The notes: generated by a model from the letters alone, not told the origin. Positions 23,645-31,934 are shown, numbered from the stretch's first letter. The stretch: 51,934 nucleotides of DNA from a virus (IMGVR_UViG_3300037160_000023:1-51934), one strand, 5' to 3'. Program-made: numbers and translations.

Positions 23645-23874
23645 CCGCGCTGGATTTTGGGCTGCGTTTCGAAGGCATGCCCGAAGCAACTATTCAGCAT
23701 CTTGACGCACAGCTCCCGGCGTTGGAGCGTCTTGCGGCGGCAGCAAAGCAAGCGGAACCGATGCTTACGCCATTGCTCCCCGTCGTACAGAAAGCGTGGC
23801 CGGATATCGTTGCAGTCACGCCGCTGCTTTTGGAACTAATTGCGTTCGCGAAGTCGAAACAAGCGAGCGGCTAA
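23641..23874 (+). CDS. Small helical protein between holin and terminase
   Basis: 77 residues from GTG 23641, overlapping the holin stop; its own stop overlaps the terminase ATG. Helical and hydrophobic toward the end (WPDIVAVTPLLLELIAFAKS), so it may be membrane-associated, perhaps a holin partner. Unknown family. Confidence 0.55.
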   Translation: MTALDFGLRFEGMPEATIQHLDAQLPALERLAAAAKQAEPMLTPLLPVVQKAWPDIVAVTPLLLELIAFAKSKQASG

Positions 23875-25445
23875 TGCTCCCGTGGGAACAAGCTGCCATA
23901 CAGCAACGGATGCCGTGGGAGCGCCCTGCGGCGTCCGTAGATAAAGAAGCGCTACGCGCCAAGCTTCGGGACTTCAATTACTACCGTGAAAAATTCCTGC
24001 GCATCCGGCCGCGCGAAGGTGGCGAGCGCATACCGTTCATTCTCAACAACGCGCAACGCGTACTGCACGCCAGGCTAGAGGAAGAAAAGCAGACCTTCGG
24101 CATGGTCCGCGCGCTGATACCCAAAGCGCGGCGCATGGGCGTAAGTACGCTGATAGGCGGCCGGTTCTTCCACCAGACTGCAACACAGTTCGGCCGCCGA
24201 TCGCAAGTCGTTGCGCACCGTACGGACAGCGCGGCAAACCTGCATAGAGAAATTAAAGAGTTTTGCAGTGGGATGCCTTTGTCCCTGCAGCCTTCGGTTG
24301 GTGCTACCAACGCCCGGGAGTTGATTTTTGACAAGCTGAAATCGCTGTACAAAGTCGCGTCGGCTGAAGGTGGCGACATTGGCCGTTCGGATGATTTCCA
24401 CGCGCTGCACCTATCAGAAGCGGCGTTCATGGAAAACGTGGAAGACTTGTCTTCCGGTCTGTTGCAAACCGTACAGGACTTGCCCGGCACGGAGGAAGTG
24501 CTGGAGAGCACCGGCAACGGCAAGTCCGGCATGTTCTACAACATGTGCCAGCAAGCCCATTCGGAAAACAACAAGGGGCTTTGGCGGCTTCACTTTTTGG
24601 CGTGGTGCATCATGCCAGAGTACCGCGTAGCCATGCCGTTCGCGTGGAAAGCGCCGAAAGAGTTCGAAGACTACGGCCGCATGCACGGCTTGGACCGCGA
24701 ACAGCTCTATTGGTTCTGGACCAAGAACTACACGCTGGCGACGATGAACGGCGGACAGCCGGAAACGATACACCGCCTCACGCGTCAAGAGTACCCGGCG
24801 ACGTACAGCGAATGCTTTATGGCCGACAGCACGCTGGATTTCTACCCTGCGTCACTGGTCGAAGCTGCGATGTTGCGACAAGCCGGGCCGGCGTACGACG
24901 GTTTGAAAATTCTGGCTGTGGACCCTGCCGGCGACGGCCAAGACCAACCTTGGGTTTGCGATCGACAAGGGCCGGCGATAGGCTCCCGGGTGTGGGGTGC
25001 ACTCACAACTAGGGACTACAACGTACAGGCCGATTGGCTTATCCAAACATTTGATCGCTTCAACATGGACGCGATAGCCGTGGACCGTACAGGTGGCTAC
25101 GGCAAGGGCCTGGTTGACGCGCTGCGGCTTCGGATGCTTAAGCGCGGTCCCGAAAAAATCGTACCCATAGATTTTTCATGGGGTGCGGTTAATCAAACTG
25201 CGTACGGCAATCGGCGTGCAGAGATACACGATAAGCTAGGCGACTTGATTGCCAAGGGTGCCTCAATGCCAAACGACAAACTAGCGCAAGAGGAAGCCGC
25301 AGCTTACAAATGGGGTATGGGTGACTGCCGTCGCGACGAAAAGGGCCGGTTGTTCATGACACCTAAAGAGAAGATTAAAAAGGCGTTGGGCCGCTCCCCA
25401 GATCGTTGGGATAGCATGGCCGTGTCGTGCGCTATCGACGGTTAA
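23874..25445 (+). CDS. terL: Terminase large subunit
   Basis: 523 residues from ATG 23874, which overlaps the previous TAA; the longer upstream frame runs through another gene. The N-terminus has two copies of the genome's short motif, LPWE (residues 2-5) and MPWE (13-16). ATPase part: PKARRMGVSTLIGGR as a variant Walker A near residue 80, FHALHLSEAAFM as Walker B-like near 178, and LESTGNGKSGMF as coupling motif. Nuclease part: ILAVDPAGDGQDQPW with the first acidic residue and DAIAVDRTGGYGKGLVD with the next. It drives DNA into the procapsid through the portal. Confidence 0.9.
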   Translation: MLPWEQAAIQQRMPWERPAASVDKEALRAKLRDFNYYREKFLRIRPREGGERIPFILNNAQRVLHARLEEEKQTFGMVRALIPKARRMGVSTLIGGRFFHQTATQFGRRSQVVAHRTDSAANLHREIKEFCSGMPLSLQPSVGATNARELIFDKLKSLYKVASAEGGDIGRSDDFHALHLSEAAFMENVEDLSSGLLQTVQDLPGTEEVLESTGNGKSGMFYNMCQQAHSENNKGLWRLHFLAWCIMPEYRVAMPFAWKAPKEFEDYGRMHGLDREQLYWFWTKNYTLATMNGGQPETIHRLTRQEYPATYSECFMADSTLDFYPASLVEAAMLRQAGPAYDGLKILAVDPAGDGQDQPWVCDRQGPAIGSRVWGALTTRDYNVQADWLIQTFDRFNMDAIAVDRTGGYGKGLVDALRLRMLKRGPEKIVPIDFSWGAVNQTAYGNRRAEIHDKLGDLIAKGASMPNDKLAQEEAAAYKWGMGDCRRDEKGRLFMTPKEKIKKALGRSPDRWDSMAVSCAIDG

Positions 25446-25824
25446 ACAGTCGGCCGCGCGTTTTCTCATAAGCTGTTAGCAATTCTTCGAAAATGTTTTG
25501 CATGGCGTAGGCTTCAAATTCGGACGATGGACTTTCTTCGCCGATACCCTCTCGGATGTCACGCCATACGTGCATGGCTTCGTGACTTAACAGGCCAACG
25601 ATTTGAAACGGCGGTTGTACAGCGACGGTAACTATGCAAGTGCGTGTTTTGTTTTTGGTGTCCTGGAATAACGTCGTCATAGCAGCGGTGCGGTTGGCGG
25701 GATAGCTTCCTAGCTCACGTCTGGACGACTTCGCTAACGCGTTCCATGCTTTTTCGCTTGGGCAAAAACCGTAGTGGTGACGTATCCGCAGGAAAGTTTC
25801 ACACCAAACCATTTTATGCCGCAT
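25432..25824 (-). CDS. HExxH metallopeptidase-like small protein
   Basis: 130 residues (start ATG 25824 or 25812). The core is LLSHEAMHVWRDIREGIGEE followed by SSEFEAYAMQNIFEELLTAY. HEAMH fits the HExxH zinc-binding pattern, and a downstream Glu in SEFEAYA could be the third ligand. The rest is too short for a full known protease family. It ends convergently against the terminase (14-base overlap). The target is unknown; proteolysis during head assembly or host takeover are both possible. Confidence 0.6.
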   Translation of the reverse strand: MRHKMVWCETFLRIRHHYGFCPSEKAWNALAKSSRRELGSYPANRTAAMTTLFQDTKNKTRTCIVTVAVQPPFQIVGLLSHEAMHVWRDIREGIGEESPSSEFEAYAMQNIFEELLTAYEKTRGRLFNRR

Positions 25825-25846
25825 AATTAGGGGTTCTGTACGTGTG

Positions 25847-25875
25847 TTGACTTGTACGGCAATGTACAGTATGAC
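25847..25875 (+). promoter_or_regulatory. Promoter for the RHH gene with GTAC palindrome
   Basis: TTGACT (25847-25852), 17 bases, TATGAC (25870-25875). The spacer contains TGTACGGCAATGTACA, a direct and partly inverted GTAC pair that could be an operator for the RHH product. The minus strand also shows TGTCATAC here. Confidence 0.6.
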
Positions 25876-25908
25876 AGCCAGGATAGCAACAATTTAAGAG
25901 CTGTACAC

Positions 25909-26139
25909 ATGGAAGTTTTTGGGCAAGAGCAACTTGATAAGCCGGTCAAAGAGACCGTCAAGCGATCGAAGCCGACGAAGGGCAAGAGGAAGGCCCCGGG
26001 TCCCGGCGTCATCCGTACGGAGCGCTTGGACCTGCGTTTGACGAAGCAGGAAAAGGCGAAGATCATGGCGCGGTCGCGGAAGACGAAGCGCACCGTTACC
26101 AGCGTCATTATGGAAGCAATCCACAAGGTCAAGTGGTAA
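25909..26139 (+). CDS. Ribbon-helix-helix DNA-binding protein
   Basis: 76 residues from ATG 25909 (the TTG at 25852 lies inside the promoter). A basic, Lys-rich lead (KETVKRSKPTKGKRKAPGPG) precedes an RHH core: RTERLDLRLTKQEKAKIMAR, then KTKRTVTSVIMEAIHK. The strand LDLRL and two helices are the classic layout. RHH proteins bind operator DNA as dimers. It stands alone between two promoters and a terminator, so self-regulation through the GTAC repeats upstream is likely but unproven. Confidence 0.75.
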   Translation: MEVFGQEQLDKPVKETVKRSKPTKGKRKAPGPGVIRTERLDLRLTKQEKAKIMARSRKTKRTVTSVIMEAIHKVKW

Positions 26140-26146
26140 CGCGAAA

Positions 26147-26173
26147 AAGGCCCCGGTTCATTGCCGGGGCCTT
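26147..26173. terminator. Bidirectional terminator between convergent genes
   Basis: AAGGCCCCGG / CCGGGGCCTT, ten-base stem with a seven-base loop (TTCATTG). The five A residues before it give a T tract on the minus strand. It lies between the RHH gene and the outer-membrane protein gene, which converge here. Confidence 0.8.
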
Positions 26174-26193
26174 CGTACTTCGCGCGGACTAGA

Positions 26194-26892
26194 TCAGTAT
26201 TTGAACGACGCGCCGACGCGGACCATGTTTCCAAGACGCGCGCATGACGTACCGCCGCCTGGGCAGAATGACTGACTGTTCATTTGCCAGCCGGCCCACG
26301 TATCAATCATCACTTGGTTAGACGCTCGTGTGAGAAGCCCCAAACCGATCAACGGGGCCACTACCCATTGATGACCGGAAAGCAGCCCGATCTGTGCGCC
26401 GATATCTTGCTCCACCAAACCGGCGAACAGATACCCGTTGCTCGGTCCCGTCGTGATGCCGGCCGGGAGTAGTGGAAGGCTTGGCATCGACGCGTTGAGT
26501 CCCGGGAAGGGATTGGCGAGCAACGTATTGATCGGGGAGCCCGCGCCGAAGCGTTCGATAAACACCGCAGGACCGGACAGCGCCAGGCCGTTGACGGAAC
26601 CGTTGAGGTTAGCAAAGCCGCCTTGGGCTTCCACGAACCAAAAGCCCGCTGTGCCAAATGGGCAAGTGTACCCAACCATGGCGTCAAGATCTCCCTGCAC
26701 AATTTGCGTGCCCACAGCGGCCCCGTTAACGGCTCCCGCGTTGCCGCCAGTGCCAATGCCGTAGTAAAAGCCGCATTTGGTGGTGGGGTACCCGACGTAC
26801 GCCGGGGCCTTCGTGGCAAGATCGGCGGCATGGCCGGCCCACGGCACAAACATAAGGGCCGCAATAGCGACCAAACGAAGATGTTTAAACAT
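26194..26892 (-). CDS. Outer-membrane beta-barrel protein with signal peptide
   Basis: 232 residues. The N-terminus is a signal peptide (KHLRLVAIAALMFVPWAGHA) followed by ADLATKAPAYVGYP, very similar to the start of Omp25/OmpW-like proteins in Rhizobiales (AADLxxKAPxY). The body has alternating Gly and aromatic strands, and the protein ends VRVGASFKY, a barrel end with a terminal aromatic residue. It should be inserted in the outer membrane. GTTTAAAC covers its start codon region (26883-26890). Phage-carried porin-like genes can hide or replace the receptor; here that is inference. Confidence 0.75.
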   Translation of the reverse strand: MFKHLRLVAIAALMFVPWAGHAADLATKAPAYVGYPTTKCGFYYGIGTGGNAGAVNGAAVGTQIVQGDLDAMVGYTCPFGTAGFWFVEAQGGFANLNGSVNGLALSGPAVFIERFGAGSPINTLLANPFPGLNASMPSLPLLPAGITTGPSNGYLFAGLVEQDIGAQIGLLSGHQWVVAPLIGLGLLTRASNQVMIDTWAGWQMNSQSFCPGGGTSCARLGNMVRVGASFKY

Positions 26893-26976
26893 GGTATCGG
26901 TTCTCCGGGTTAAGGGTTTCGAGAGCCGGTACCGTACACCCTGCGTACGTGTCTTTACTGCAACAGTTGCGTTTTA

Positions 26977-27522
26977 TTAAGCGCGGATACGCCAGCCCGC
27001 GCCGTTGAAGTTGCCAAAAGTGCCGTCTTTGGCGTTGTCCACCTTGATTGCATACCCGCTGTTGAATTCCTTGTTGCGGGGGTCCATGCCGGCGTACAGG
27101 CTTTGGAGCTGCAGGCGTTGACGTTTCCGTACGACGTCACCGACTTTCTTAGGCCGGGCGCACAGAATAGGGCGGTACACCTTGCCAACCTTATCGGTGC
27201 CGGCGACAAGGTCCGCGAACAGCTCCGCAACTTCGGGATTTGTGACTTCGCGGAAACCCTTGTTGTGGGCGTCGGCAATCTCACCCGGAATGCTGTTGAT
27301 GATGCGAAATTCCCAATCCGGGTATTTTTCACGGTTGGGAATGAACAGCTTCAACGGACGGTCAAGGTTGAGGTTGCGGATTATTTCTTCGTAATCCAAA
27401 GCCTCAACGAACGGCGACTTGCCGCCCGGTTCACCCTGTACACCAGGTGCTTCAGGAATATCGCCAGGCGCGTTAACCATAAGGTTCGGGGCAATGCCCG
27501 GCTGGAACGGATTGTCAACCAT
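26977..27522 (-). CDS. Hypothetical virion-region protein downstream of scaffold
   Basis: 181 residues, Pro/Gly-rich start (FQPGIAPNLMVNAPGDIPEA), then a folded part with RPLKLFIPNREKYPDWEFRI and KVYRPILCARPKKVGDVV. It comes after the scaffold-like gene in the same operon (four-base gap), the place where minor head proteins are often coded. No family recognised. Confidence 0.6.
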   Translation of the reverse strand: MVDNPFQPGIAPNLMVNAPGDIPEAPGVQGEPGGKSPFVEALDYEEIIRNLNLDRPLKLFIPNREKYPDWEFRIINSIPGEIADAHNKGFREVTNPEVAELFADLVAGTDKVGKVYRPILCARPKKVGDVVRKRQRLQLQSLYAGMDPRNKEFNSGYAIKVDNAKDGTFGNFNGAGWRIRA

Positions 27523-27525
27523 GGC

Positions 27526-28191
27526 CTACTTGCCCTTCTTTTGCTGTGCTGCGTTGTAGTGGCTTTCCAGCGCCTTGGCGCGGAAGCTTTTCTTTTGATC
27601 TTCGGATGCGTTCGAAGACAAAAACTTGTTCATCGATCGCGTGATTTCCTTTTGCACGTCGGCGGGTGCGTCCGACATTTTGGCCCACGGGCCGGTTGAT
27701 CGGGTGTTGCGAGCACGTACGCCTGCGTCGCCTTCGCTAGGGCCGTCCGTACGGCGTGGTTTCTTATCGGCTGCGGGTTTCTTCTCTCCGTCGCCTTCCT
27801 CGCCGTCACCTTCGCCTTCCTCGCCGTCACCTTCGCCGGGTTCGTCCTGCGTGCGGCCGGCAGGCTTGAATTCTTCGTCAACCGCTTTCACCAACGCGGC
27901 AGCGAATGCTACGGCGTCGGGGAATTTCTTGGGGTCCATGTCGCGGCCCAAAGCCAGCACACGGCCGGATTTCTTCGGGTCCACGCCGAACCAATCCAGT
28001 TTGTTCAGCTCTGCACGGATTTCAGCATCGCCGTACGCCGGGGCCTTGGGCGCGGTGGACACCGCCAACTTGGCGATATCATCGGCGATCTTGGTTGCTG
28101 CAGCCGTATCGCCAGCGGTCACGGCTGCGTCAAGTTGCGTCTGCAGGCCCGTGCGGGCGTGTTCACGCAGCATTGTGTTCAGATCAGACAT
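27526..28191 (-). CDS. Scaffold-like protein with acidic repeat
   Basis: 221 residues, strongly helical with a central low-complexity acidic run (EPGEGDGEEGEGDGEEGDGE) and a basic Lys-rich C-terminus (FRAKALESHYNAAQQKKGK). Size, charge segregation and position between portal, co-chaperonin and capsid genes fit a head scaffolding protein. The repeat is encoded by short tandem DNA units (CCTTCGCCGTCA-like) near 27790-27840. No sequence family is certain. Confidence 0.6.
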   Translation of the reverse strand: MSDLNTMLREHARTGLQTQLDAAVTAGDTAAATKIADDIAKLAVSTAPKAPAYGDAEIRAELNKLDWFGVDPKKSGRVLALGRDMDPKKFPDAVAFAAALVKAVDEEFKPAGRTQDEPGEGDGEEGEGDGEEGDGEKKPAADKKPRRTDGPSEGDAGVRARNTRSTGPWAKMSDAPADVQKEITRSMNKFLSSNASEDQKKSFRAKALESHYNAAQQKKGK

Positions 28192-28195
28192 GGGG

Positions 28196-28732
28196 TTACT
28201 GCCCTTCGAACATTGGCGCTACCTTGCGCCGGGCGTCAAATTTGAAATCGTCTGTAGGTACGTGTTTGTTCGGCATCGGAATGCCGGCAGCTTCCGCCGT
28301 TCGTTTCAGCAACGTTTCGGCCTCTTCTTCGCTCCATAGCAGTGTCGTCGGGTCTGGCATCTTGTCGGCTGGCGCGAGCCCTAGCACGTCGCTATAGCTT
28401 GAAACGTAGCGCCAGCCAGTGCTCTGCGTGAGTTTGCCGCCGTGCATTTGCGTGCCGGCATACGGGCGAATGACGACCCAATCGCCGATTTCCGCCGGCT
28501 GGCGTTTTAAGCCCTCACCGTCTTTGTAGGTGAATGCCATCGGCCCCATGGCTACGATGCGCCCCATGGCTACGTTATGGCTTGCCATCTGGCGGAACTG
28601 TTCGGGGATGATAAACTTTCCGGCAGTTCCCATGACGATCGGCGGGGCTGGGACACGGATAATGACCATATCCCGGCACGGCTGTACGAACTCGTGCGGG
28701 ATTTCGAAGTCGTGAACGCCGATGTTGCTCAT
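28196..28732 (-). CDS. GroES-like co-chaperonin
   Basis: 178 residues. Residues 15-105 follow the Cpn10 order: PCRDMVIIRVPAPP, GKFIIPEQFRQ, VAMGRIVAMGPMAFTY, then EIGDWVVIRPYAGTQM. In GroES these are the RVIVK strand, the GGIVLP end of the mobile loop, the GKVVAVGPG strand and the VGDxVLFxKYAGTE strand. An extra 70-residue C-terminal part contains SEEEAETLLKRTAEAA. It lies in the head gene cluster, so a role like T4 gp31 (helping host GroEL fold the capsid protein) is the simplest reading. Confidence 0.7.
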   Translation of the reverse strand: MSNIGVHDFEIPHEFVQPCRDMVIIRVPAPPIVMGTAGKFIIPEQFRQMASHNVAMGRIVAMGPMAFTYKDGEGLKRQPAEIGDWVVIRPYAGTQMHGGKLTQSTGWRYVSSYSDVLGLAPADKMPDPTTLLWSEEEAETLLKRTAEAAGIPMPNKHVPTDDFKFDARRKVAPMFEGQ

Positions 28733-28968
28733 AGCTTTTTGGTTTCCTTTAATGCGTTGTCGAAAACTTTTTTAACTTCCTCGTTTGGTGACGTTAAGAG
28801 CTGGTGCAGCTCATACAGCGCCGCCGCTCTCCCCTGCGCCACCGGGTCCACCGGCTGCCCCTGCAGGAACGACGTCACCGGCCCCGCCCGGCGCAGGCGA
28901 AGGTGCGCCACTAGTGCCGCCGTTACCGGGTGATTGAGCCAATCCGTTATCTCCGCTTCCCGCATCAT
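28729..28968 (-). CDS. Small protein overlapping the portal C-terminus
   Basis: 79 residues, helical, MMREAEITDWLNHPVTAALV and QGRAAALYELHQLLTSPNEE. Its first 158 bases lie inside the portal gene in another frame. Its TAG or TGA overlaps the ATG of the co-chaperonin. Similar short proteins with an N-terminal W-(L/I)-x-H-P segment occur after portal genes in other phages. The overlap is unusually long. Confidence 0.6.
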   Translation of the reverse strand: MMREAEITDWLNHPVTAALVAHLRLRRAGPVTSFLQGQPVDPVAQGRAAALYELHQLLTSPNEEVKKVFDNALKETKKL

Positions 28969-30751
28969 TGGATTGGTCCATTAGCTGTTTAACGGTTTGT
29001 TCAAGCTGTGCCATGGTAAGCAGCGCAGCGCGGTTGTTCTGCATGCCGCCTGCAGCGGTCACCATGTTTAGCAGCGCTTGCGTCAACTGTACAGCGGAAC
29101 CGGCCGTAACCTTCATACGATCGGTCTTCGCCTTTTCCATATCAATGTACCCCTTGATCTTCTCAAAGGGCGTTGCCTGCGGTGTTTGGGGCGCGGCTAT
29201 CAATTCTTCGGCGTTCGGTATACGCAGCACGTTAAGCAACCGCATGCCAACCTTCGCGGGGTTGAATACCATGGGGGCGTCTAACAGCTCTTTGTAAATG
29301 CCGGCCATCGCCGTACGCTGCATTTCGGTGGCAAGTTGCGGGTCTGCCGTGACAGCGATCATGTCGCCTTGCGCACCCATCATGCCTTCGGGCAGTTGGT
29401 CATACGCGTCAGCCATCGCAACGAAGTCCCGAAATTCCAGCGTCATGGACATAACAAGACGACGGTGCACGGCGGACTGAACTTGTTGATTGCTGTCTAT
29501 GATGCCCTTCGCCACCGTGGCGGTTGTTGATGCCGGAATGCCCTCCAAGACATTCACAGACCCGGCAAGCGAATTGCCCATGGCAACCAGTTTTTCGAAG
29601 ACTTGTACGGACCCCGGCGAAACCTGTTTTAACGGAAACGCTTGGAAACGATTTTGCAGCGGTGCGCCGTCCGTGTTGATCGCGGTGACAGTGTCGTTTT
29701 TCAATTCAACTTGCGAAGGCAGCCCGAAGCCACCGCCAGCCATCACGCCGGCATTCTTGGCTTCGCTCTTGGCTGTCTCTGTAATCGACCCTAGCAGGTT
29801 GTCTGCGCTGGACTGTACGCGGTCAAGCAACTCGCCGAAGCCCATCGGGAAGAAACCGCCATCCGGGTTTGGCAGCATGCGGTACGGAAAAAATCGACGG
29901 ATGGGGTTGAAGTACAGTTCGTCTTTGGTTTCCGTCATGGTCTTGCGTGACCAACGCGGACGGATGCGAACAACTTCCGCGATATCGTCAATCGAGATAA
30001 CGACGGTCCAAGGTTCGTCTATTTCGTCGCCGTCGAAGTCAAGCCACGCGTCAACCTCGTAAAACTTTTTCGGGGCCTGCGGGTCGTCCGTATCGTAAAT
30101 GGGTTCGTAATCAATCCACTTGCCGCGCTCTATGGAACGTTCGATTTCGTACGGATAGCGTTCGAATTGATGCGTAATGCGCGGGGCGCGTTCGCCGTTG
30201 CCGCGTACGTTGGCGTTGATAATGACTTCCTCGCAATTGAGAAAATTCGAATGGAATGTTTTATCTTCCATATCGAAGTCCCGTTTGCGCCACGACAAGC
30301 CGGTTATCGACATGTGAAAAATCAGCGGGTCCGTGTCCATCGCCCAGTTCGGGTCTTTCGAACGCAGTTGACTTGACACCCACCCGGCGAGTGGTTCGGC
30401 TCCAGGTTCGCTGGCTTTGGCTAGGTCGGGCTCGCCTAGCAGCGCGTCGGTTGCGCGGGCGGAAAACTGGATAGCAGCGGACAGCATCATTTCCGTGGAC
30501 GGGGGCGGTTGTTCGTTCGCGCCCTCTTGTTCGCGGTTCTGCGGCGAAGCGTCGGCGTCCTTGTTTTTGATTTGGTCAAGGTAGCCCCTAGCTTTCCCCA
30601 ACCACTCATTCATGCTGGTTTCGTCAACTTTAACCAGCGCAATAAGGTCTGTGGCGAGTGTACGGCGTTCGTTTACGTCCAGTTTTTCCGCGACGTTTCC
30701 GAAGTCTTCAGGGGCGGACAGCTTCAGTTCGATGACCGGTAATTCGCGCAT
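28811..30751 (-). CDS. Portal protein
   Basis: 646 residues from ATG 30751; a frame opening at 30862 crosses the promoter and is rejected. The middle carries portal-type blocks: DPLIFHMSITGLSWRKRDFD, RFFPYRMLPNPDGGFFPMG, FGELLDRVQSSADNLLGSIT, NSLAGSVNVLEGIPASTTAT. The last 45 residues are Gly/Ala/Pro-rich and overlap the next gene out of frame. The portal ring is the DNA entry channel and the docking point for terminase and connector proteins. The gene sits back to back with the capsid gene, on the opposite strand. Confidence 0.8.
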   Translation of the reverse strand: MRELPVIELKLSAPEDFGNVAEKLDVNERRTLATDLIALVKVDETSMNEWLGKARGYLDQIKNKDADASPQNREQEGANEQPPPSTEMMLSAAIQFSARATDALLGEPDLAKASEPGAEPLAGWVSSQLRSKDPNWAMDTDPLIFHMSITGLSWRKRDFDMEDKTFHSNFLNCEEVIINANVRGNGERAPRITHQFERYPYEIERSIERGKWIDYEPIYDTDDPQAPKKFYEVDAWLDFDGDEIDEPWTVVISIDDIAEVVRIRPRWSRKTMTETKDELYFNPIRRFFPYRMLPNPDGGFFPMGFGELLDRVQSSADNLLGSITETAKSEAKNAGVMAGGGFGLPSQVELKNDTVTAINTDGAPLQNRFQAFPLKQVSPGSVQVFEKLVAMGNSLAGSVNVLEGIPASTTATVAKGIIDSNQQVQSAVHRRLVMSMTLEFRDFVAMADAYDQLPEGMMGAQGDMIAVTADPQLATEMQRTAMAGIYKELLDAPMVFNPAKVGMRLLNVLRIPNAEELIAAPQTPQATPFEKIKGYIDMEKAKTDRMKVTAGSAVQLTQALLNMVTAAGGMQNNRAALLTMAQLEQTVKQLMDQSNDAGSGDNGLAQSPGNGGTSGAPSPAPGGAGDVVPAGAAGGPGGAGESGGAV

Positions 30752-30758
30752 GGTGCCC

Positions 30759-30787
30759 CTTGTATGACATATATGTATGACAGTCAA
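30759..30787 (-). promoter_or_regulatory. Promoter for the portal operon
   Basis: On the minus strand TTGACT (30787-30782), 17 bases, TACAAG (30764-30759), with two TGTCATACA words in the interval. The portal ATG is only 8 bases further, so this transcript has a very short leader. Confidence 0.55.
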
Positions 30788-30832
30788 CGGCTTAAACATA
30801 CCACAGTTTGACGAAAGCAGGGCATGGTGGTA

Positions 30833-30840
30833 GTTTAAAC
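30833..30840. promoter_or_regulatory. GTTTAAAC element before the capsid gene
   Basis: GTAGTTTAAACGCC, 50 bases upstream of the capsid ATG at 30890. With 4635 and 13353 it forms a group of late-side copies followed by CGCC or CGGC. It may mark a late start point or an operator. Confidence 0.4.
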
Positions 30841-30889
30841 GCCATTCGCAGTCCACCGGCATGCGGCCGGAAACAAAGGGGTTACCAGC

Positions 30890-31822
30890 ATGCAGGTTAT
30901 TGACCGTTCGCTTCAGCCTTCGGCCTACTGGCCGGGTTTATATGCCCTTTTCGGCCTCGATTACGAGAGGCTCGCCCCGATCTACCCGCAGTTCTTCGAC
31001 ACCAAGCCATCGGAAAAAGCTTTCGAAGAATTCATGACCGAACGCGCCGGCCTCGGCCTTGCCGTGCAGCAACCCGAACTTGAACCGGTCCAGTTCGACG
31101 TTCCGAATGAAGGCTACCGTACGCAGGTTACTCACGCTTCGTACGGTCTGGCGGTCGCCATTTCCCGCGAAGCCAAGGACGACAACCTGTACGAAGACGT
31201 CGGCGGCCGGATGATGAAGGAACTCGCGCACAGCGCCCGGCAGACCGAAGAATACATCGCGCATGCGCCGCTTCAGGTGGCAACCGACGCCGTCAACGGC
31301 CTGCGTGCGGACGGCGTGCCGCTGATTTCGCCGAACCACCCCACCGCGTCCGGCGTGCAGAGCAATCAGCTCGTTTCGGCCAACGTGTCCGAACTGGCAT
31401 TCGAAAACGCAGTTATCCAGATCGCGTACACCCGCAACGGTCGCGGGTTCATCATCAACGAGCTGCCGAAGCGCGTTATTCTGTCACCGGAAAGCGGCCC
31501 GGAAACCCGGCGTATTCTTGGTTCGCCGTTGCAGTGGAATGCGCAGACCAACAATATCAACGTGCTGCGTTCAACCGGCGCGCTGCCCGAAGTGGTCGAA
31601 ACGCCCTACTTGGTGGACAAGGACAATTACTTCATTCAGACGACTGAACAAGACAAGGACAACGGGCAGGGCTTCACGTTTTGGGAGCGCTCCAGCGTGG
31701 AAATGCGCGAAGACAGCAATTGGAGCAACCAAGCTTCGTTGATGGCCCTTTGGTTCCGCGTGTCGGCGTCGATTGTGGATTTTCGTGTCGTGTACGGTTC
31801 GCCCGGAGCGGACGGCATCTAG
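30890..31822 (+). CDS. Major capsid protein
   Basis: 310 residues, no signal, AAAGGGG upstream. Helical N-terminus with PGLYALFGLDYERLAPIYPQ, then EEFMTERAGLGLAVQQPELE, a spine-helix-like SYGLAVAISREAKDDNLYED and HSARQTEEYIAHAPL; C-terminal part with KRVILSPESGPETRRILGSP and ASIVDFRVVYGSPG. The sequence fits phage major head proteins of the HK97-like fold. It follows the portal divergently and is closed by a strong terminator, as expected for a highly made protein. Codon usage is notably clean and GC-rich. Confidence 0.8.
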   Translation: MQVIDRSLQPSAYWPGLYALFGLDYERLAPIYPQFFDTKPSEKAFEEFMTERAGLGLAVQQPELEPVQFDVPNEGYRTQVTHASYGLAVAISREAKDDNLYEDVGGRMMKELAHSARQTEEYIAHAPLQVATDAVNGLRADGVPLISPNHPTASGVQSNQLVSANVSELAFENAVIQIAYTRNGRGFIINELPKRVILSPESGPETRRILGSPLQWNAQTNNINVLRSTGALPEVVETPYLVDKDNYFIQTTEQDKDNGQGFTFWERSSVEMREDSNWSNQASLMALWFRVSASIVDFRVVYGSPGADGI

Positions 31823-31884
31823 CCAAGCCATCGGCAGTCTGCTATAGGTCGGTTGCCCCGTTTGGGCGTTTCCTCCCTGACTTG

Positions 31885-31914
31885 AAGGCCCCCGGTTTCA
31901 TTGCCGGGGGCCTT
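31885..31914 (+). terminator. Terminator after the capsid gene
   Basis: AAGGCCCCCGG / CCGGGGGCCTT, 11-base stem with loop TTTCATTG, followed by TCCTTG. Its core matches the terminator at 26147, including the CATTG loop. Confidence 0.8.
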
Positions 31915-31934
31915 TCCTTGTGCTATGGTGGCGC

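Noticed and set aside
27626-28397. Plus-strand Ser/Pro-rich frames opposite the scaffold gene
   Set aside because: Antisense of the acidic repeat; no coding signals.
28811-30862. Portal start at 30862
   Set aside because: It would translate through the portal promoter and give a non-conserved N-terminus; ATG 30751 begins MRELPVIELKL.
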